64,000 nucleotides of DNA from Arenicola marina. Lineage: Eukaryota > Annelida > Polychaeta > Arenicolidae. Both the position numbers and the translations under genes were made by a program. The stretch's first letter is position 1. Each line of letters begins with the position of its first letter. Location of the stretch: positions 14,949,574-15,013,573 of the forward strand of contig OZ025248.1 of the NCBI GenBank assembly GCA_964019135.1. The letters are read 5' to 3'. Below the pieces are notes generated by a model. That model saw nothing but the letters and a program-made list of their open reading frames with translations, did no database searches and had not been told where the DNA came from. Shown here one piece after another: positions 35,218-47,322 of this stretch.

Positions 35218-35482
35218 TGGTTGGTTGGTTGTATATTCAGGACGCTTTAACAATTCTGGCCATATCGCGTCAAATGGAGAAGGAAGGGAAGAGTGGAGCC
35301 ATGTCCCCGGGGGTAACCCCCTACTCTCTACGATGAAAGACATGGGATCTTTAACTTGCGACCACACAGACATGGCCACAGCAGGGCTCGAACCACCGAT
35401 CCGCGTGCCGTTAGGCTCTCAGGCGGCCAGAGCACTCAATGCGAACGCTCTAGCCAACTGAGCTATCGGGCGGCCCCCTCAA
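35218..35482 (-). repeat. full-length tRNA-derived SINE (family A), minus orientation
   Basis: Minus-strand head GATAGCTCAGTTGGCTAGAGC and B-box GGTTCGAGCCCTGC. The body has CCCCCGGGGACATGGC and the tail ends in a CAAC-type repeat (TTGGTTGGTT on the plus strand). An 8-bp direct repeat ACTATCGA flanks it at 35210-35217 and 35483-35490, consistent with a target-site duplication. Confidence 0.9.
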
Positions 35483-35490
35483 ACTATCGA

Positions 35491-36790
35491 GGGCGCAAAA
35501 GTTATACACACTAAAGAATCTCTTTGCTAGTACTAATGCATCGCCAGTAATCGGTTGAATGTATTTCTACGCTATAATATCTGATCTGTTTAACTTTAGC
35601 CCCTATCTAATACCCAGATCAGTAAAACATTGCTCAGGGGTAAGGGCAGGAACAAATTCTCACTTTTTCGTTGTCCTAGCAACGGAATGGCGTCTCGAAG
35701 CAACGTGGAACCATACACCCACACGATCTCCCGGCAGAGGGCGTTCCGCATACGCTAAAGTGACACGTCGATCCGACGTACGGCGTAGCCAGAGAGTAGA
35801 CAATGCCAAACAGACAAAACACGTTACAATAACACTCCGTAGCGCTGAGTATCCGATGCAGGTCGAATCACCGTCTGTAGGGAATCCAATCCCACGTCTC
35901 TGCCAGCGATCAAACCAGCGTAATCCATATGATGTTCCCCCAGCAATAATCCTTACAACGGTTTATCCACCACTGTGATAAGCATGACCCTACGACCACC
36001 ACCATACACGAGTGGTTGTGGTTAAGACAGACACCGTCCCAGTTGCACTGAGTAACGACTTGTGCGGGTAGGTAGCAAACATACAGACAGACAGATAGAC
36101 GGAAAGAGCGATACATGTGAATCGTGCGTGTGAAGGAGTCGGCTGGAGGCCCATGGCTCCACCTGCCGGCAGCCTTTCGAACAAACAATTCCCAGGCCAG
36201 TGACAGTGCAGCCACCCCTCCACCCCCAACCCCCCACGTCCCCCGCCCCCAACCCGAGATAGCCAGCCAGCCAGAGTTCGTCTTCACGGCCAAGTGACTT
36301 CTCCAGCACTGACACACGTGCTTCGGGTGAATTTAAAAGTATACCCGATATCGTCGGATATGGTAGGCGTATATCAGCACGACACGTCGTCATCAGTCGA
36401 GAGGGACGGATGGGAGAAAGAGGGAGAGAGGGGTGGGGGGGGGGGGTGCAAGGGCCTGGATCATCACGAGCAACTTTGGACCTTGTCTCCTAAATCATAA
36501 TGTGTTACCTGCCGCATGGCTGGGCGGTGGGGGGTGAGGGGTGAGGGGGGGGGGGGGGGCTGCAAGGGCAGAATGTAGTCAGCGGTCTACATAGTCATCG
36601 CCTTACTGGGGTATATGTAATCATAGGCGACTCATCCCCGTCACGACAACCAACCCAGCTATCTCAACAAGCTCAGCCAGGTTATTTAGCCTGGCTGCCC
36701 CCGCCCCACTCTCAAGCCTCAGGAACCCCTATCACTACAAGTCGGTTCAAGTTAATAAGTGTTTACAGGTCAGCAGCATGGTTGTGACCA
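35491..36790. other. unique spacer, no gene recognised
   Basis: Poly-G runs at about 36435 and 36545. No exon recognised on either strand. Confidence 0.4.
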
Positions 36791-36794
36791 ATAG

Positions 36795-38980
36795 ACACGG
36801 GTTTTAACAGAAGTATTGCTGTGACGGACTGACACCCGTTCTTAATAGACCTATCGCTGTGACGGACTGACACCTGGTCCTGTAATAGACCTATCGCTCT
36901 GACGGACTGACACCCGTTCCTTTAACAGAAGTATCGCTGTGACGGACTGACACCCGTTCCTCTAATAGACCTATCGCTGTGACGGACCGACACCCGGTCC
37001 TGTAATAGACCTATTGCTGTGACGGACCGACACCCGGTCCTGTAATAGACCTGTCGCTGTGACGGACTGAAAGCTGGTCCTGTAATAGACCTATCGCTGT
37101 GACGGACTGACACCCATTCCTTTAATAGACCTATCGCCGTGACGGACTGACACCAGGTCCTGTAATAGACCTATCGCTGTGACGGACTGAAACCTGGTCC
37201 TGTAATAGACCTATCGCTGTGACGGACTGACACCTGGCCCTGTAATAGACCTATCGCTGTGACGGACTGACACCTGGCCCTGTAATAGACCTATCGCTGT
37301 GACGGACCGACACCCGGTCCTGTAATAGACCTGTCGCTGTCACGGACTGAAAGCTGGTCCTGTAATAGACCTATCGCTGTGACGGACTGACACCCGTTCC
37401 TTTAATAGACCTATCGCTGTGACGAACTGACACCCGGTCCTTTAATAGACCTATCGCTGTGACGGACTGACACCCGGTCCTGTAATAGACCTATCGCTGT
37501 CACGGACTGAAACCTGGTCCTGTAATAGACCTATCGATGTGACGGACTGACACCCGTTCCTTTAATAGACCTATCGCTGTGACGGACCGACACCCGGTCC
37601 TGTAATAGACCTAGCGCTGTGACGGACTGACACCTGGTCCTGTAATAGACCTATCGCTGTGACGGACCGACACCTGGCCCTGTAATAGACCTATCGCTGT
37701 GACGGACTGACACCCGGTCCTGTAATAGACCTATCGCTCTGACGGACTGACACCCGGTCCTGTAATAGACCTATCGCTGTGACGGACTGACACCTGGTCC
37801 TGTAATAGACCTATCGCTGTGACGGACTGACACCTGGCCCTGTAATAGACCTTACGCTGTGACGGACTGACACCTGGCCCTGTAATAGACCTATCGCTCT
37901 GACGGACTGACACCCGTTCCTTTAACAGAAGTATCGCTGTGACGGACTGACACCCGTTCCTCTAATAGACCTATCGCTGTGACGGACCGACACCCGGTCC
38001 TGTAATAGACCTATCGCTGTGACGGACCGACACCCGGTCCTGTAATAGACCTATCGCTGTGACGGACTGACACCCATTCCTTTAATAGACCTATCGCCGT
38101 GACGGACTGACACCCGGTCCTGTAATAGACCTATCGCTGTCACGGACTGAAACCTGGTCCTGTAATAGACCTATCGCTGTGACGGACTGACACCTGGCCC
38201 TGTAATAGACCTATCGCTCTGACGGACTGACACCTGGCCCTGTAATAGACCTATCGCTGTGACGGACTGACACCTGGTCCTGTAATAGACCTATCGCTGT
38301 GACGGACCGACACCTGGCCCTGTAATAGACCTATCGCTGTGACGGACTGACACCTGGCCCTGTAATAGACCTAACGCTGTGACGGACTGACACCTGGCCC
38401 TGTAATAGACCTATCGCTCTGACGGACTGACACCTGGCCCTGTAATAGACCTATCGCTGTGACGGACTGACACCCGGTCCTGTAATAGACCTATCGCTGT
38501 GACGGACTGACACCTGGCCCTGTAATAGACCTAACGCTGTGACTGACTGACACCTGGCCCTGTAATAGACCTATCGCTCTGACGGACTGACACCCGGTCC
38601 TGTAATAGACCTATCGCTGTGACGGACTGACACCCGTCCCTGTAATAGACCTATCGCTGTGACGGACTGACACCTGGCCCTGTAATAGACCTATCGCTGT
38701 GACGGACTGACACCCGGTCCTGTAATAGACCTATCGCTGTGACGGACTGACACCTGGCCCTGTAATAGACCTATCGCTGTGACGGACTGACACCTGGCCC
38801 TGTAATAGACCTATCGCTGTGACGGACTGACACCCGGTCCTGTAATAGACCTATCGCTGTGACGGACCGACACCTGGTCCTGTAATGGACCTATCGCTGT
38901 GACGGACTGACACCCGGTCCTGTAATAGACCTATCGCTGTGACGGACTGACACCCGGTCCTGTAATAGACCTATCGCCGA
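36795..38980. repeat. minisatellite, exactly 40-bp unit, about 54 copies
   Basis: Unit TGTAATAGACCTATCGCTGT plus GACGGACTGACACCCGGTCC. From 36841 to 38960 the 40-bp phase never slips, although point variants are common (CACCTGGCCC, CACCCGTTCC, AAGCTGG, TCTGACGG). A distinctive block with TTTAACAGAAGTATCGC recurs at 36921 and 37921, exactly 1000 bp (25 units) apart. Confidence 0.97.
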
Positions 38981-38984
38981 CACA

Positions 38985-39650
38985 GACGCCCAACCGGAGC
39001 TGTCGCCTTATCCCTGTCACCATGTAACGTTTTCCGCGCTCAGGTTAAGTGAGGGGGGGGGGTACCATCTTAGTTGCAGACTTAACCCCCCAATAGCAAA
39101 CCGGCTTCCGTAGCGCAGGGTAGTCGGGTTTATCCCCCTCTACTCCACTTGCCAGTTCGATTTTAGCACCCCCCCCCCCCACCCCCACCACCAACCAGCC
39201 ACCTCACTCTTCCCCATCTCACACTTGAAACATCACGTCCACCAAAAGTTTCAACAGTGACCTTTAGAATGGCTAGTATGCCCGAGAACTGGGGCACTAC
39301 GCTGGCTGGGAGGGAGCCAGTCTCTGTATAAGATGGCGCGGCGACCGCTAGGGGCAGCACCGGCCCGTGGAAGAGGGAAAGTAACTTGCACATCCAGCAA
39401 GCCAGCGAGCCTGCCACACAACCATCAGCGAAAACATAAAGAGGACAAATATAACATATGGATACATTGGCTTCTTCCGTTTGGTATTCTGGCAACGAGG
39501 AAGGCAAAACTGGCCGTTGAAAAAACCCGGCTTGTAATCTCCCCCCCCCCCCCCTCCCCACCCCCTCCGCAGACTCCACACACAAATACACAATATAGTA
39601 AGAGCGGAAGATATGGGATCGTGGTGTCCAGTGTTAGCAGCAAATAGCCT
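38985..39650. other. spacer, no gene recognised
   Basis: Contains TTCCGTAGCGCAGGGTAGTC and CAGTTCGATTTTAGC around 39103-39170, possibly a decayed tRNA-like head, plus poly-C at 39168 and 39540. No exon supported. Confidence 0.4.
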
Positions 39651-39653
39651 AGC

Positions 39654-39850
39654 AGTGTCAGGCTCGTGGTTCAGTGGTAGGGTGTCCGGCTCTCGGGGCG
39701 ACATGTCCCGTGACGCGATCAGTGTCAGGCCCGTGGTTCAGTGGTAGGGTGTCCGGCTCTCAGGGCGACATGTCCCGTGACGCGATCAGTGTCAGGCCCG
39801 TGGTTCAGTGGTAGGTTGTCCGGCTCTTGGGGCGACATGTGCCGTGACGT
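39654..39850 (+). repeat. three tandem copies of a 67-bp tRNA-like 5' half
   Basis: Each copy has CGTGGTTCAGTGGTAGGGTG, close to a tRNA A-box, then TCCGGCTCTCGGGGCGACAT. The period is exactly 67 bp (39654, 39721, 39788). No B-box is evident, so these are not tRNA genes. The unit looks like a SINE head amplified in tandem. Confidence 0.75.
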
Positions 39851-40564
39851 CAACCGCCCTTCAGCGCCACCAAATGTCCTCCACACGCCATTTGTCTCAC
39901 TCATCAAAAGCCTCAGGGTCCTTGCGAATAAACGTGCGACTATAGTGAAAATAGGCGGGTTCAGGGCAGTTTAAGGGGCCTTTTCTGCCTCAGACCGGGT
40001 TGAAAGGCATGCGTGACACCGTATTACCGACAGACGCATTTTAATACCAATCAAATTACCTGCCTGGCTTAGAATAGAAACATTAAGTTGGGCCATCCTT
40101 GGGTTCTAAGTGCATTTGGGCCAAGCCAGGCCAAGGCCAAGGCGCCAGGTCAAGACAGGCCAAAACGCACTCAATGCACCAATGTACACACCGCCCACAC
40201 CGCAGACAACGGATCAGACTGCCTCGTCGCCACCGCCCCCGCCCCACCCCTGGCATCCGATGGGCAAGGAGAGGTTACTTGCGGTGAGATGCTCGTGGAT
40301 AGCTCGCAGTTGAAGACGAGAGCGCCCCCTACTGACTAACCCCTGATACCTATTATTTACACAGCAAACATAAACAACCAATCTTCATCGACCACAAGTT
40401 TGCGGATTGGGCTGCACTCCCCCTCCCGGGCCTCCCAATTTCATACCGTTCCTACCACCCCACCCCCCCCCCCCCCCCCCACCCCCATCAACAGAATCAA
40501 ATTGGTATGTGGTATTTATAACGTTAAATTCCCTGTACTACATGGATCAAACCCTCCTTAGCTG
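39851..40564. other. spacer, no gene recognised
   Basis: Poly-C run at 40460-40482. No supported exon. Confidence 0.4.
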
Positions 40565-40650
40565 TAGGACGTGGTGTAGGCCACGTTAGTGCACGTGAAG
40601 GTCAGGTCGAACCAAGAAACCTCCCAAGACAATGGAATGGGGTGGCAGTA
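40565..40650 (-). repeat. SINE fragment (family B tail)
   Basis: GTAGGCCACGTTAGTGCACG and AACCTCCCAAGACAATGG parallel GTTTTAGGCCACTTTTGTGC and AACCTCCCGAGACGATG at 30308-30370. The head is missing. Confidence 0.6.
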
Positions 40651-40692
40651 CTTTTCAGTCTCGTCACTGATAATGTTCTTACATAGAGTCTC

Positions 40693-40950
40693 TGTTGGTT
40701 GGTTTAATTAGGATGCCTTATAGTTATACTCCGAAGGTTATATCGCGACAATGGGAAGGCAAGGGTCAAGGCAGAGAGGAGCCATGTCTCCGAGAGTGAT
40801 CCCCGTACACTTTGCAGAGATAGACATGAGATCACAAACAGTTGCACGGGTGGGACTCGAACCAAGCAACCGGCCACTATAACTGGCCAAGCAGAGCACG
40901 CTTGACCACAGCTGAACGCGCTGCCTACTGGGCAACGTGGTGACCGCAAC
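40693..40950 (-). repeat. SINE with a different tRNA-like head on a family A tail
   Basis: On the minus strand: head GTAGGCAGCGCGTTCAGCTG, B-box-like GGTTCGAGTCCCACCC, then a body with GAGACATGGCTCCTCTCTGC and TTCCCATTGTCGCGATATAA and a tail with CCAACCAAC-type end. Body and tail match family A (18138), but the head differs from the GATAGCTCAG head there. Confidence 0.75.
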
Positions 40951-40967
40951 CACAGCAGCTACACAGC

Positions 40968-41155
40968 AGTTCATTCATATAGCGGTGTTACAATTGTAAT
41001 GGATTCACATATAGCGGTGCTACAATTGTAATGGATTCACATATAGTGGTGTTACAATTGTAATGGATTCACATACAGTGGTGTTACAATTGTAATGGAT
41101 TCACATATAGTGGTGTTACATTTGTAATGGATTCACATATAGTGTCGTAACATCC
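40968..41155. repeat. minisatellite, about 32-bp unit
   Basis: Five to six copies of CACATATAGTGGTGTTACAA plus TTGTAATGGATT. Confidence 0.9.
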
Positions 41156-41722
41156 ATATGCAGTGGAGTTACTGCATCTGGTTATCATTCAATAATGTTA
41201 GACATAACCTTATATCGTTGTTATAAATTTAAGATAATAGCACTATTACAGTTACATAAAACAGTGTAAAAAAACATAATGTTACACAGTGTGAATATTA
41301 CAATTTTAGATACGCTGAAGCGACAAAAATTAAAAAGGCTGTGTCAATATGATACAAATCATGGAAACTTATATATCGATCCTCTTGGTACAGCATCCAT
41401 GTGGCCCCCTTCCGCTCCCCCCCTCCCTCCCCATTTGTTCTATCTACGGACACGGACACGAGGGGGGGGGGGGGCATGGTCCACCCCGCCTGTCGTGACA
41501 CGCGTCTCTATTGACCGTCGCCACCGCCATTACACGTGATCACCACGCCGGATTTGACCTTCAGAGTCTGCAAGGACGGGGTAAATCTGTCACCCGCCCG
41601 TAGCGCCATCTCGCGACCGTCACTCGACACGTGGTTCGCCCACGTGACGTCAGCAACACGTGACCCGGGAGACCCCCGTCGGATATCAGGAGGCGACCGG
41701 GGGTGGAGGCTGGAAGATGAGG
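41156..41722. other. spacer, no gene recognised
   Basis: AT-rich at first, then GC-rich with a poly-G run at 41462-41474. No exon supported. Confidence 0.4.
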
Positions 41723-41985
41723 AGGGATGGGGTTAGGGGGATTGGTGGTGGGGGGGTGGGGGTGAGGGCCGTAGGGAGATGGGTGGTGGGGTGGGGTTGG
41801 GGTGAGGGCGGTAAGGGGATCGGTGGTGGGGGGTGGGGTTGGGGTGAGGGCGGTGGGGGCAATGGTGGTAGGGGGTGGGGGTGAGGGCGGTAGAGGGATG
41901 GGTAGTGGGAGTTGGGGTGAGGGTTGTAGGGGAATGGGGGGTGGGGTTGAGGGCGGTAAGGAGGTGGGTGGTGGTGGGGGGAGGT
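41723..41985. repeat. G-rich degenerate repeat, about 40-bp unit
   Basis: Repeats of GGGGTTGGGGTGAGGGCGGT followed by AGGGGATCGGTGGTG. Strong G/C strand asymmetry. Confidence 0.75.
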
Positions 41986-42772
41986 TGCGGGAACGCGATG
42001 CGAGGAATACTGCGTTGACGCAGACGGGAAGTGAAACGAGTGCCGATAGGACAATGACGTAACAGTGTTTTACACTCCCTAGGTTGGTGTCCAACCATAG
42101 GCGGCGGATGCGGGGTGGAGGGGGGGGGGGCGGGGGGCTGGTACACTAACGACATGGGGAAAACAAAAAAAAACAAAGAAAGGGCTAAACCTACAGACAG
42201 CTAAGCTGTAGATCGAATACCTAGGAGTGAACGTATAACGGTAACCAGTGTCAGAGGAGACGCTGTGTGTGTGGGGGGGGGGGGGGAGGGGGGTACACCA
42301 TGAGGGGGGCGGGGATGCAATAGCGTCCAACGCCGATCAATGGCCGACCTTCTTTGACCTCTGTTGCCGTTGTCGGATATCCCAGGCCCTTACAGCCCCC
42401 GCTGCTCCACCCCCACCCCCTCCATCCCACACACACCTATCCTATTCAAACAGTTGGCACCGGCCCGTCCACGCGTCCCCTCAACCAGCCCGACAACTTT
42501 GTTAATACCACATGTTGGAGGCACCACGGAATACAAGTATTGATCCAAGGGGGTCCAGACAAGAGAAGGAGATATGGTACCCTGGGAAATGCAAGCTGTA
42601 GCTAGATGGGTGGCCGGGTGGGTGGGTGGTTGGGTGGGAGTGTGACGAGCTGGACCAAAGACCGGATCTTCGTTGGATGGGCTAAGACGCGACGGTCTGT
42701 GACGATTGTTACCTGACAAGGCGTTCGTGTGTATGAAGGGAAAACCAGGGGGGGTCCTGGACCGAGTCGGCG
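41986..42772. other. spacer, no gene recognised
   Basis: Poly-G runs at 42121 and 42277. Contains short GGGTGGGTGGTTGGGTGGG repeats at 42608-42640. No exon supported. Confidence 0.4.
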
Positions 42773-42774
42773 CC

Positions 42775-43085
42775 GACGCACACACGCGACGTGTGACGCA
42801 CACATGTGACGTGTGACGCACATACGTGACGTGTGACGCACGCAGACGTGACATGTGACGCACATACGTAACGTGTGACGCACGCATACGTGACGTGTGA
42901 CGCACACATACGTGACGTGTGACGCACACACGTAACATACATGCACGTGACGTGTGACGCGCACACAGGTGACGTGTGACACGCACACACGCGACGTGAC
43001 GCACACACGTGACGCACGCACACGTGACGTGTGACGCACGCACACGTGACGTGTGACGCACGCACACGTGACGTGACGTGACATG
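42775..43085. repeat. minisatellite rich in GTGACGTGTGACGCAC, about 21-bp unit
   Basis: Repeats of ACACACGTGACGTGTGACGC with length variation. CACGTG and TGACGT words are frequent. It is related in wording to the larger array that follows at 43262. Confidence 0.9.
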
Positions 43086-43261
43086 CAGATGGCGGCGTGC
43101 GAAGCCACCACGCGTGACGTCAAACATGCATACCATGACGCCTGATATGATGAGAAGACAGTGACGCCTAACATAGTCAAACTCCTTATAAAGACAGTGA
43201 CACGAGACGCAGACGCGTCTGACACTATCACTTCCACGTCTGTCTGATATGAAGATTAATG

Positions 43262-44972
43262 ACGTGTGACACAAGGAAAACCGACGCGGTGACACCCGAA
43301 GACGTGTGACACCACCGACGCGGTGACACCCGGAGACGTGTGACACAACCGACGCGGTGACACCCGGAGACGTACGACACAACCGATGCGGTGACACCCG
43401 GAGACGTGTGACACAACCGACGCGGTGACACCCGGAGACGTGTGACACAACCGACGCCGTGACACCGGAGACGTGTGACACAACCGACGCTGTGACACCC
43501 GGAGACGTGTGACACAACCGACGCGGTGACACCAAGAGACGTGTGACACAACCGACGCAGTGACACCCGGAGACGTGTGACACACCCGGAGACGTGTAAC
43601 ACAACCGACGCGGTGACACCCGGAGACGTGTGACACAACCGACGCGGTGACACCCGGAGACGTGTCACACAACCGACGCGGTGACACCCGGAGACGTGTG
43701 ACACAACCGACGCCGTGACACCGGAGACGTGTGACACAACCGACGCTGTGACACCCGGAGACGTGTGACACAACCGACGCGGTGACACCAAGAGACGTGT
43801 GACACAACCGACGCAGTGACACCCGGAGACGTGTGACACACCCGGAGACGTGTGACACAACCGACGCAGTGACACCAAGAGACGTGACACAACCGACGCT
43901 GTGACACCCGGAGACGTGTGACACAACCGACGCGGTGACACCCGGAGACGTGACACAACCGGCGCGGTGACACCCGGAGACGTGTGACACAACCGGCGCG
44001 GTGACACCCGGAGACGTGTGACACAACCGACGCGGTGACACCCGGAGACGTGTGACACAACCGACGCGGTGACACCAGGAGACGTGTGACACAACCGACG
44101 CGGTGACACACGGAGACGTGTGACACAACCGACGCGGTGACACCCGGAGACGTGTGACACAACCGACGCGGTGACACCCGGAAACGTGTGACACAACCGA
44201 CGCGGTGACACCAAGAGACGTGTGACACAACCGACGCGGTGACACCCGGAGACGTGTGACACAACCGACGCGGTGACACCCGGAAACGTGTGACACAACC
44301 GACGCGGTGACACCAAGAGACGTGTGACACAACCGACGCAGTGACACCCGGAGACGTGTGACACACCCGGAGACGTGTGACACAACCGACGCAGTGACAC
44401 CAAGAGACGTGACACAACCGACGCTGTGACACCCGGAGACGTGTGACACAACCGACGCGGTGACACCCGGAGACGTGACACAGCCGACGCGGTGACACCC
44501 GGAGACGTGTGACACAACCGGCGCGGTGACACCCGGAGACGTGTTACACAACCGACGCGGTGACACCCGGAGACGTGTGACACAACCGACGCGGTGACAC
44601 CCGGAGACGTGTGACACAACCGACGCGGTGACACACGGCGACGTGTGACACAACCGGCGCGGTGACACCCGGAGACGTGTGACACAACCGGCGCGGTGAC
44701 ACCCGGAGACGTGTGACACAACCGACGCGGTGACACCCGGAGACGTGTGACACAACCGACGCGGTGACACCCGGATACGTGTGACACAACCGACGCGGTG
44801 ACACCCGGAGACGTGTGACACAACCGGCGCGGTGACACCCGGAGACGCGTGACACAACCGGCGCGGTGACACCCGGAGACGTGACACAACCGGCGCGGTG
44901 ACACCCGGAGACGTGTGACACAACCGGCGCGGTGACACCCGGAGACGTGTGACACAACCGGCGCGGTGACCT
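43262..44972. repeat. minisatellite, 34-bp unit, about 50 copies
   Basis: Unit GTGTGACACAACCGACGCGG plus TGACACCCGGAGAC, with variants CCAAGAGAC and ACCGGCGCGG. A composite block with GTGACACACCCGGAGACG recurs at about 43577, 43837 and 44358, offsets near 260 and 521 bp, so higher-order duplication is present. Minus-strand open frames of up to 636 codons are artefacts of the stop-free unit. Confidence 0.96.
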
Positions 44973-44979
44973 GAGAGAC

Positions 44980-46995
44980 ACGCCGACACAAAGACCGATT
45001 CATACATGACGACTCCGACTTCAGACGCCGAACGTTTCGACTCGTTATTTCCATCGACCACAGCAATAAGCAACCTTTTACTGCCCTACAGAACACACAC
45101 CACAGGGCGGCAATGACCAAGAAGGGACCGGGTGTCACTGTTATTGAATTGTCTGCGTCTGGAGATTTCTACAACGGGAAGGAGGAGCGGGTGGGAAAGA
45201 CATGTGGTGGGGTGGTGGGCAAACCGTCTGGAGTACACGGGACACACAACCTTATCAAGGTATTCCATCATCTGATGATTCACAACTGGGCGCCCATATC
45301 TCGCAGTTGATTAATACAAATCTAACATCAATCTTAAATATGATAATCGTTTATGTGAACATATTTCTTTGAAAGGAATCTTCATGGTAATAAATACTAC
45401 AAAAAGAGGTACAACACAGTTGGTAATTTGTGATATCAAAGTGTTGGCATTTACCAATTTTCTAGAAACGCATATAGATCTAGGTAGGTTGCAGCCTATT
45501 CTTCACTCAAACACCACTGCATGATTCTCAATTTGGCAGAGCTAAGGTGCTGTTTACCCACCGAAAAAAAACCTTTTTTGTCAGGAAGTTTACAAGAAAA
45601 TCATAGCACTCATAATTTTATGACATAGAGAACTACTTTCGTTCATAGAAATGTAAATTGTGAAGTTTAATTTAAAATACGACCTAATTAGCTGGCGCAA
45701 TGTAATGTATGTACAATAAACACTTTTTTACCAGCCAAAAGTGTGGATGGCAAAAAAAAATTCTGGCTAACACCCTGATTAAGAGGCCAAGTCTGTGAAA
45801 CTACCAACCTCCACCTCTTCTTAACCATGGGCCATTCCATGACATTCTATTAGTTTATGTGGTATCTCAATTTCGATAGGTTTTGTAGTGAAATGTTGCT
45901 TCTTTCCAAGATAGAAAATAACATGGGGATGAGGTAAATTTTGTGATTTCCTTATTTAAGGATAAGTAAGAACTCACTCTCTATGAACAGATTTAGTTGG
46001 AGGCAGATTTAGCACTACAAGTGGGCCCCCATCCTACTCAGTCATATCAGCTAAATTTAAATGACATTGACTAATGGAAAGTTATTTACAACTACTCTAG
46101 TGCAGCTTACTATAGGCCTATTAACTATACTAACTATACTAAGTCATAGGTATTTAGAGTCAAATCTGTTGACAAATAATTTATTCAGTTTATCAAGACA
46201 ATGAATTAACCAGATTGTAAGAGTGGAAAGAAATAAACGATATAGCTCAACTTGCCTTAAAGCTCATCTGACCAATCAATCTACTAAAGTCAAATTCATA
46301 CGCTTGAATGTGTATCCCATTTAATAACAGCACAACACCATAGTCTCAAGCATTAAGTATAGCGGACGAAAGTGTGTTGACAGTCATGTTTTTATGACCT
46401 CATTAGGTGAAGGTCATATTACTGCATTTTTCATTGGTTAAAATACGTAGGCCTGTAGAAGAGTCTAATATCAGAAATAAGCAAAGGGGACAAAGCATAA
46501 ACTAATAGTTTTGTTAGCTTCCAATAGCAAAAGTTTTATGAAAGTCAGAAAAATAGTAAGTTTATAGATACCATGCGCATATGACAGGTAAAAGAAAAGC
46601 ATGTAATTTATGTTATGGAACATAACCTATCCCCCCTCCCAAAATGCTAACAATTCTATTGCCCATAGACATGATATATGACACAGTAATCATAGCAACA
46701 GCTATAGCAAAAATAGTCTGCTTTGTTTGAGTGAAACTAATAATTTTGGGATTATGTGGATTCTTTTGGCAAGAGGACTGTAAATATATCAAATTCTGTT
46801 GGGTCTTTGGTTGAAACTGACAAATATAAACTGATTTTAGGCTTGTCAATGAAATATTTCGTGTTAAATTAGAAAACACAGTGGCAAATATTTTCTGTGC
46901 CGACTATAGCCATCATATTTTCTAAGACTTGCTGCAATTGCTCATAAAATCACTAAGTGCACATGCATACGATGCCAATTAAACATGTTGAACAG
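44980..46995. other. AT-rich intergenic DNA
   Basis: No repeats of note and no exon recognised on either strand from 44980 to the inverted-repeat element. Confidence 0.4.
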
Positions 46996-47004
46996 GTCTT
47001 TTTA

Positions 47005-47313
47005 TAGCTCTGGCATCAAAACCACCACCAAGGTGAAGGTTTTGAATAGCACAACACTTTTTGGTGTAGAAAACAAGCATGGCAGCGTGCGCAAACTGAA
47101 CTCCTAAATCGCTTATATTTCAGATAGTTTGCCAGCTTTCGACTTCAGTAAAGGCGCCGGGAGTAAGAACACAGTTTGTAGATTGCAAAAATGCCAATAT
47201 TTTAAAAATTTGTTGACACATTTAGCGCCGGGAGCTTTCGAAAGAACTCTACATAGAACAGTGTTGTGCTGTTCAAAACCTTCACCTTGGTGGTGGTTTT
47301 GATGTCAGAGCTA
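47005..47313. mobile_element. 309-bp MITE with 53-bp terminal inverted repeats and 9-bp target duplication
   Basis: The ends, TAGCTCTGGCATCAAAACC on the left and the inverted TAGCTCTGACATCAAAACC on the right, continue as inverted repeats for about 53 bp with two mismatches. The element is flanked by a perfect direct repeat GTCTTTTTA at 46996-47004 and 47314-47322. The interior has no coding capacity. A 9-bp duplication is typical of Mutator-like elements (8-9 bp for Merlin and hAT relatives); the superfamily is left open. Confidence 0.9.
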
Positions 47314-47322
47314 GTCTTTTTA

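Noticed and set aside
39325-39420. Possible exon encoding an Arg/Ala-rich segment
   Set aside because: No splice-site pair or family match; low-complexity composition.
43228-45138. 636- and 605-codon minus-strand open frames
   Set aside because: They follow the 34-bp array with a repeating SPRRLCHTSPGVTA-type peptide in overlapping frames. No unique protein segment with a domain.
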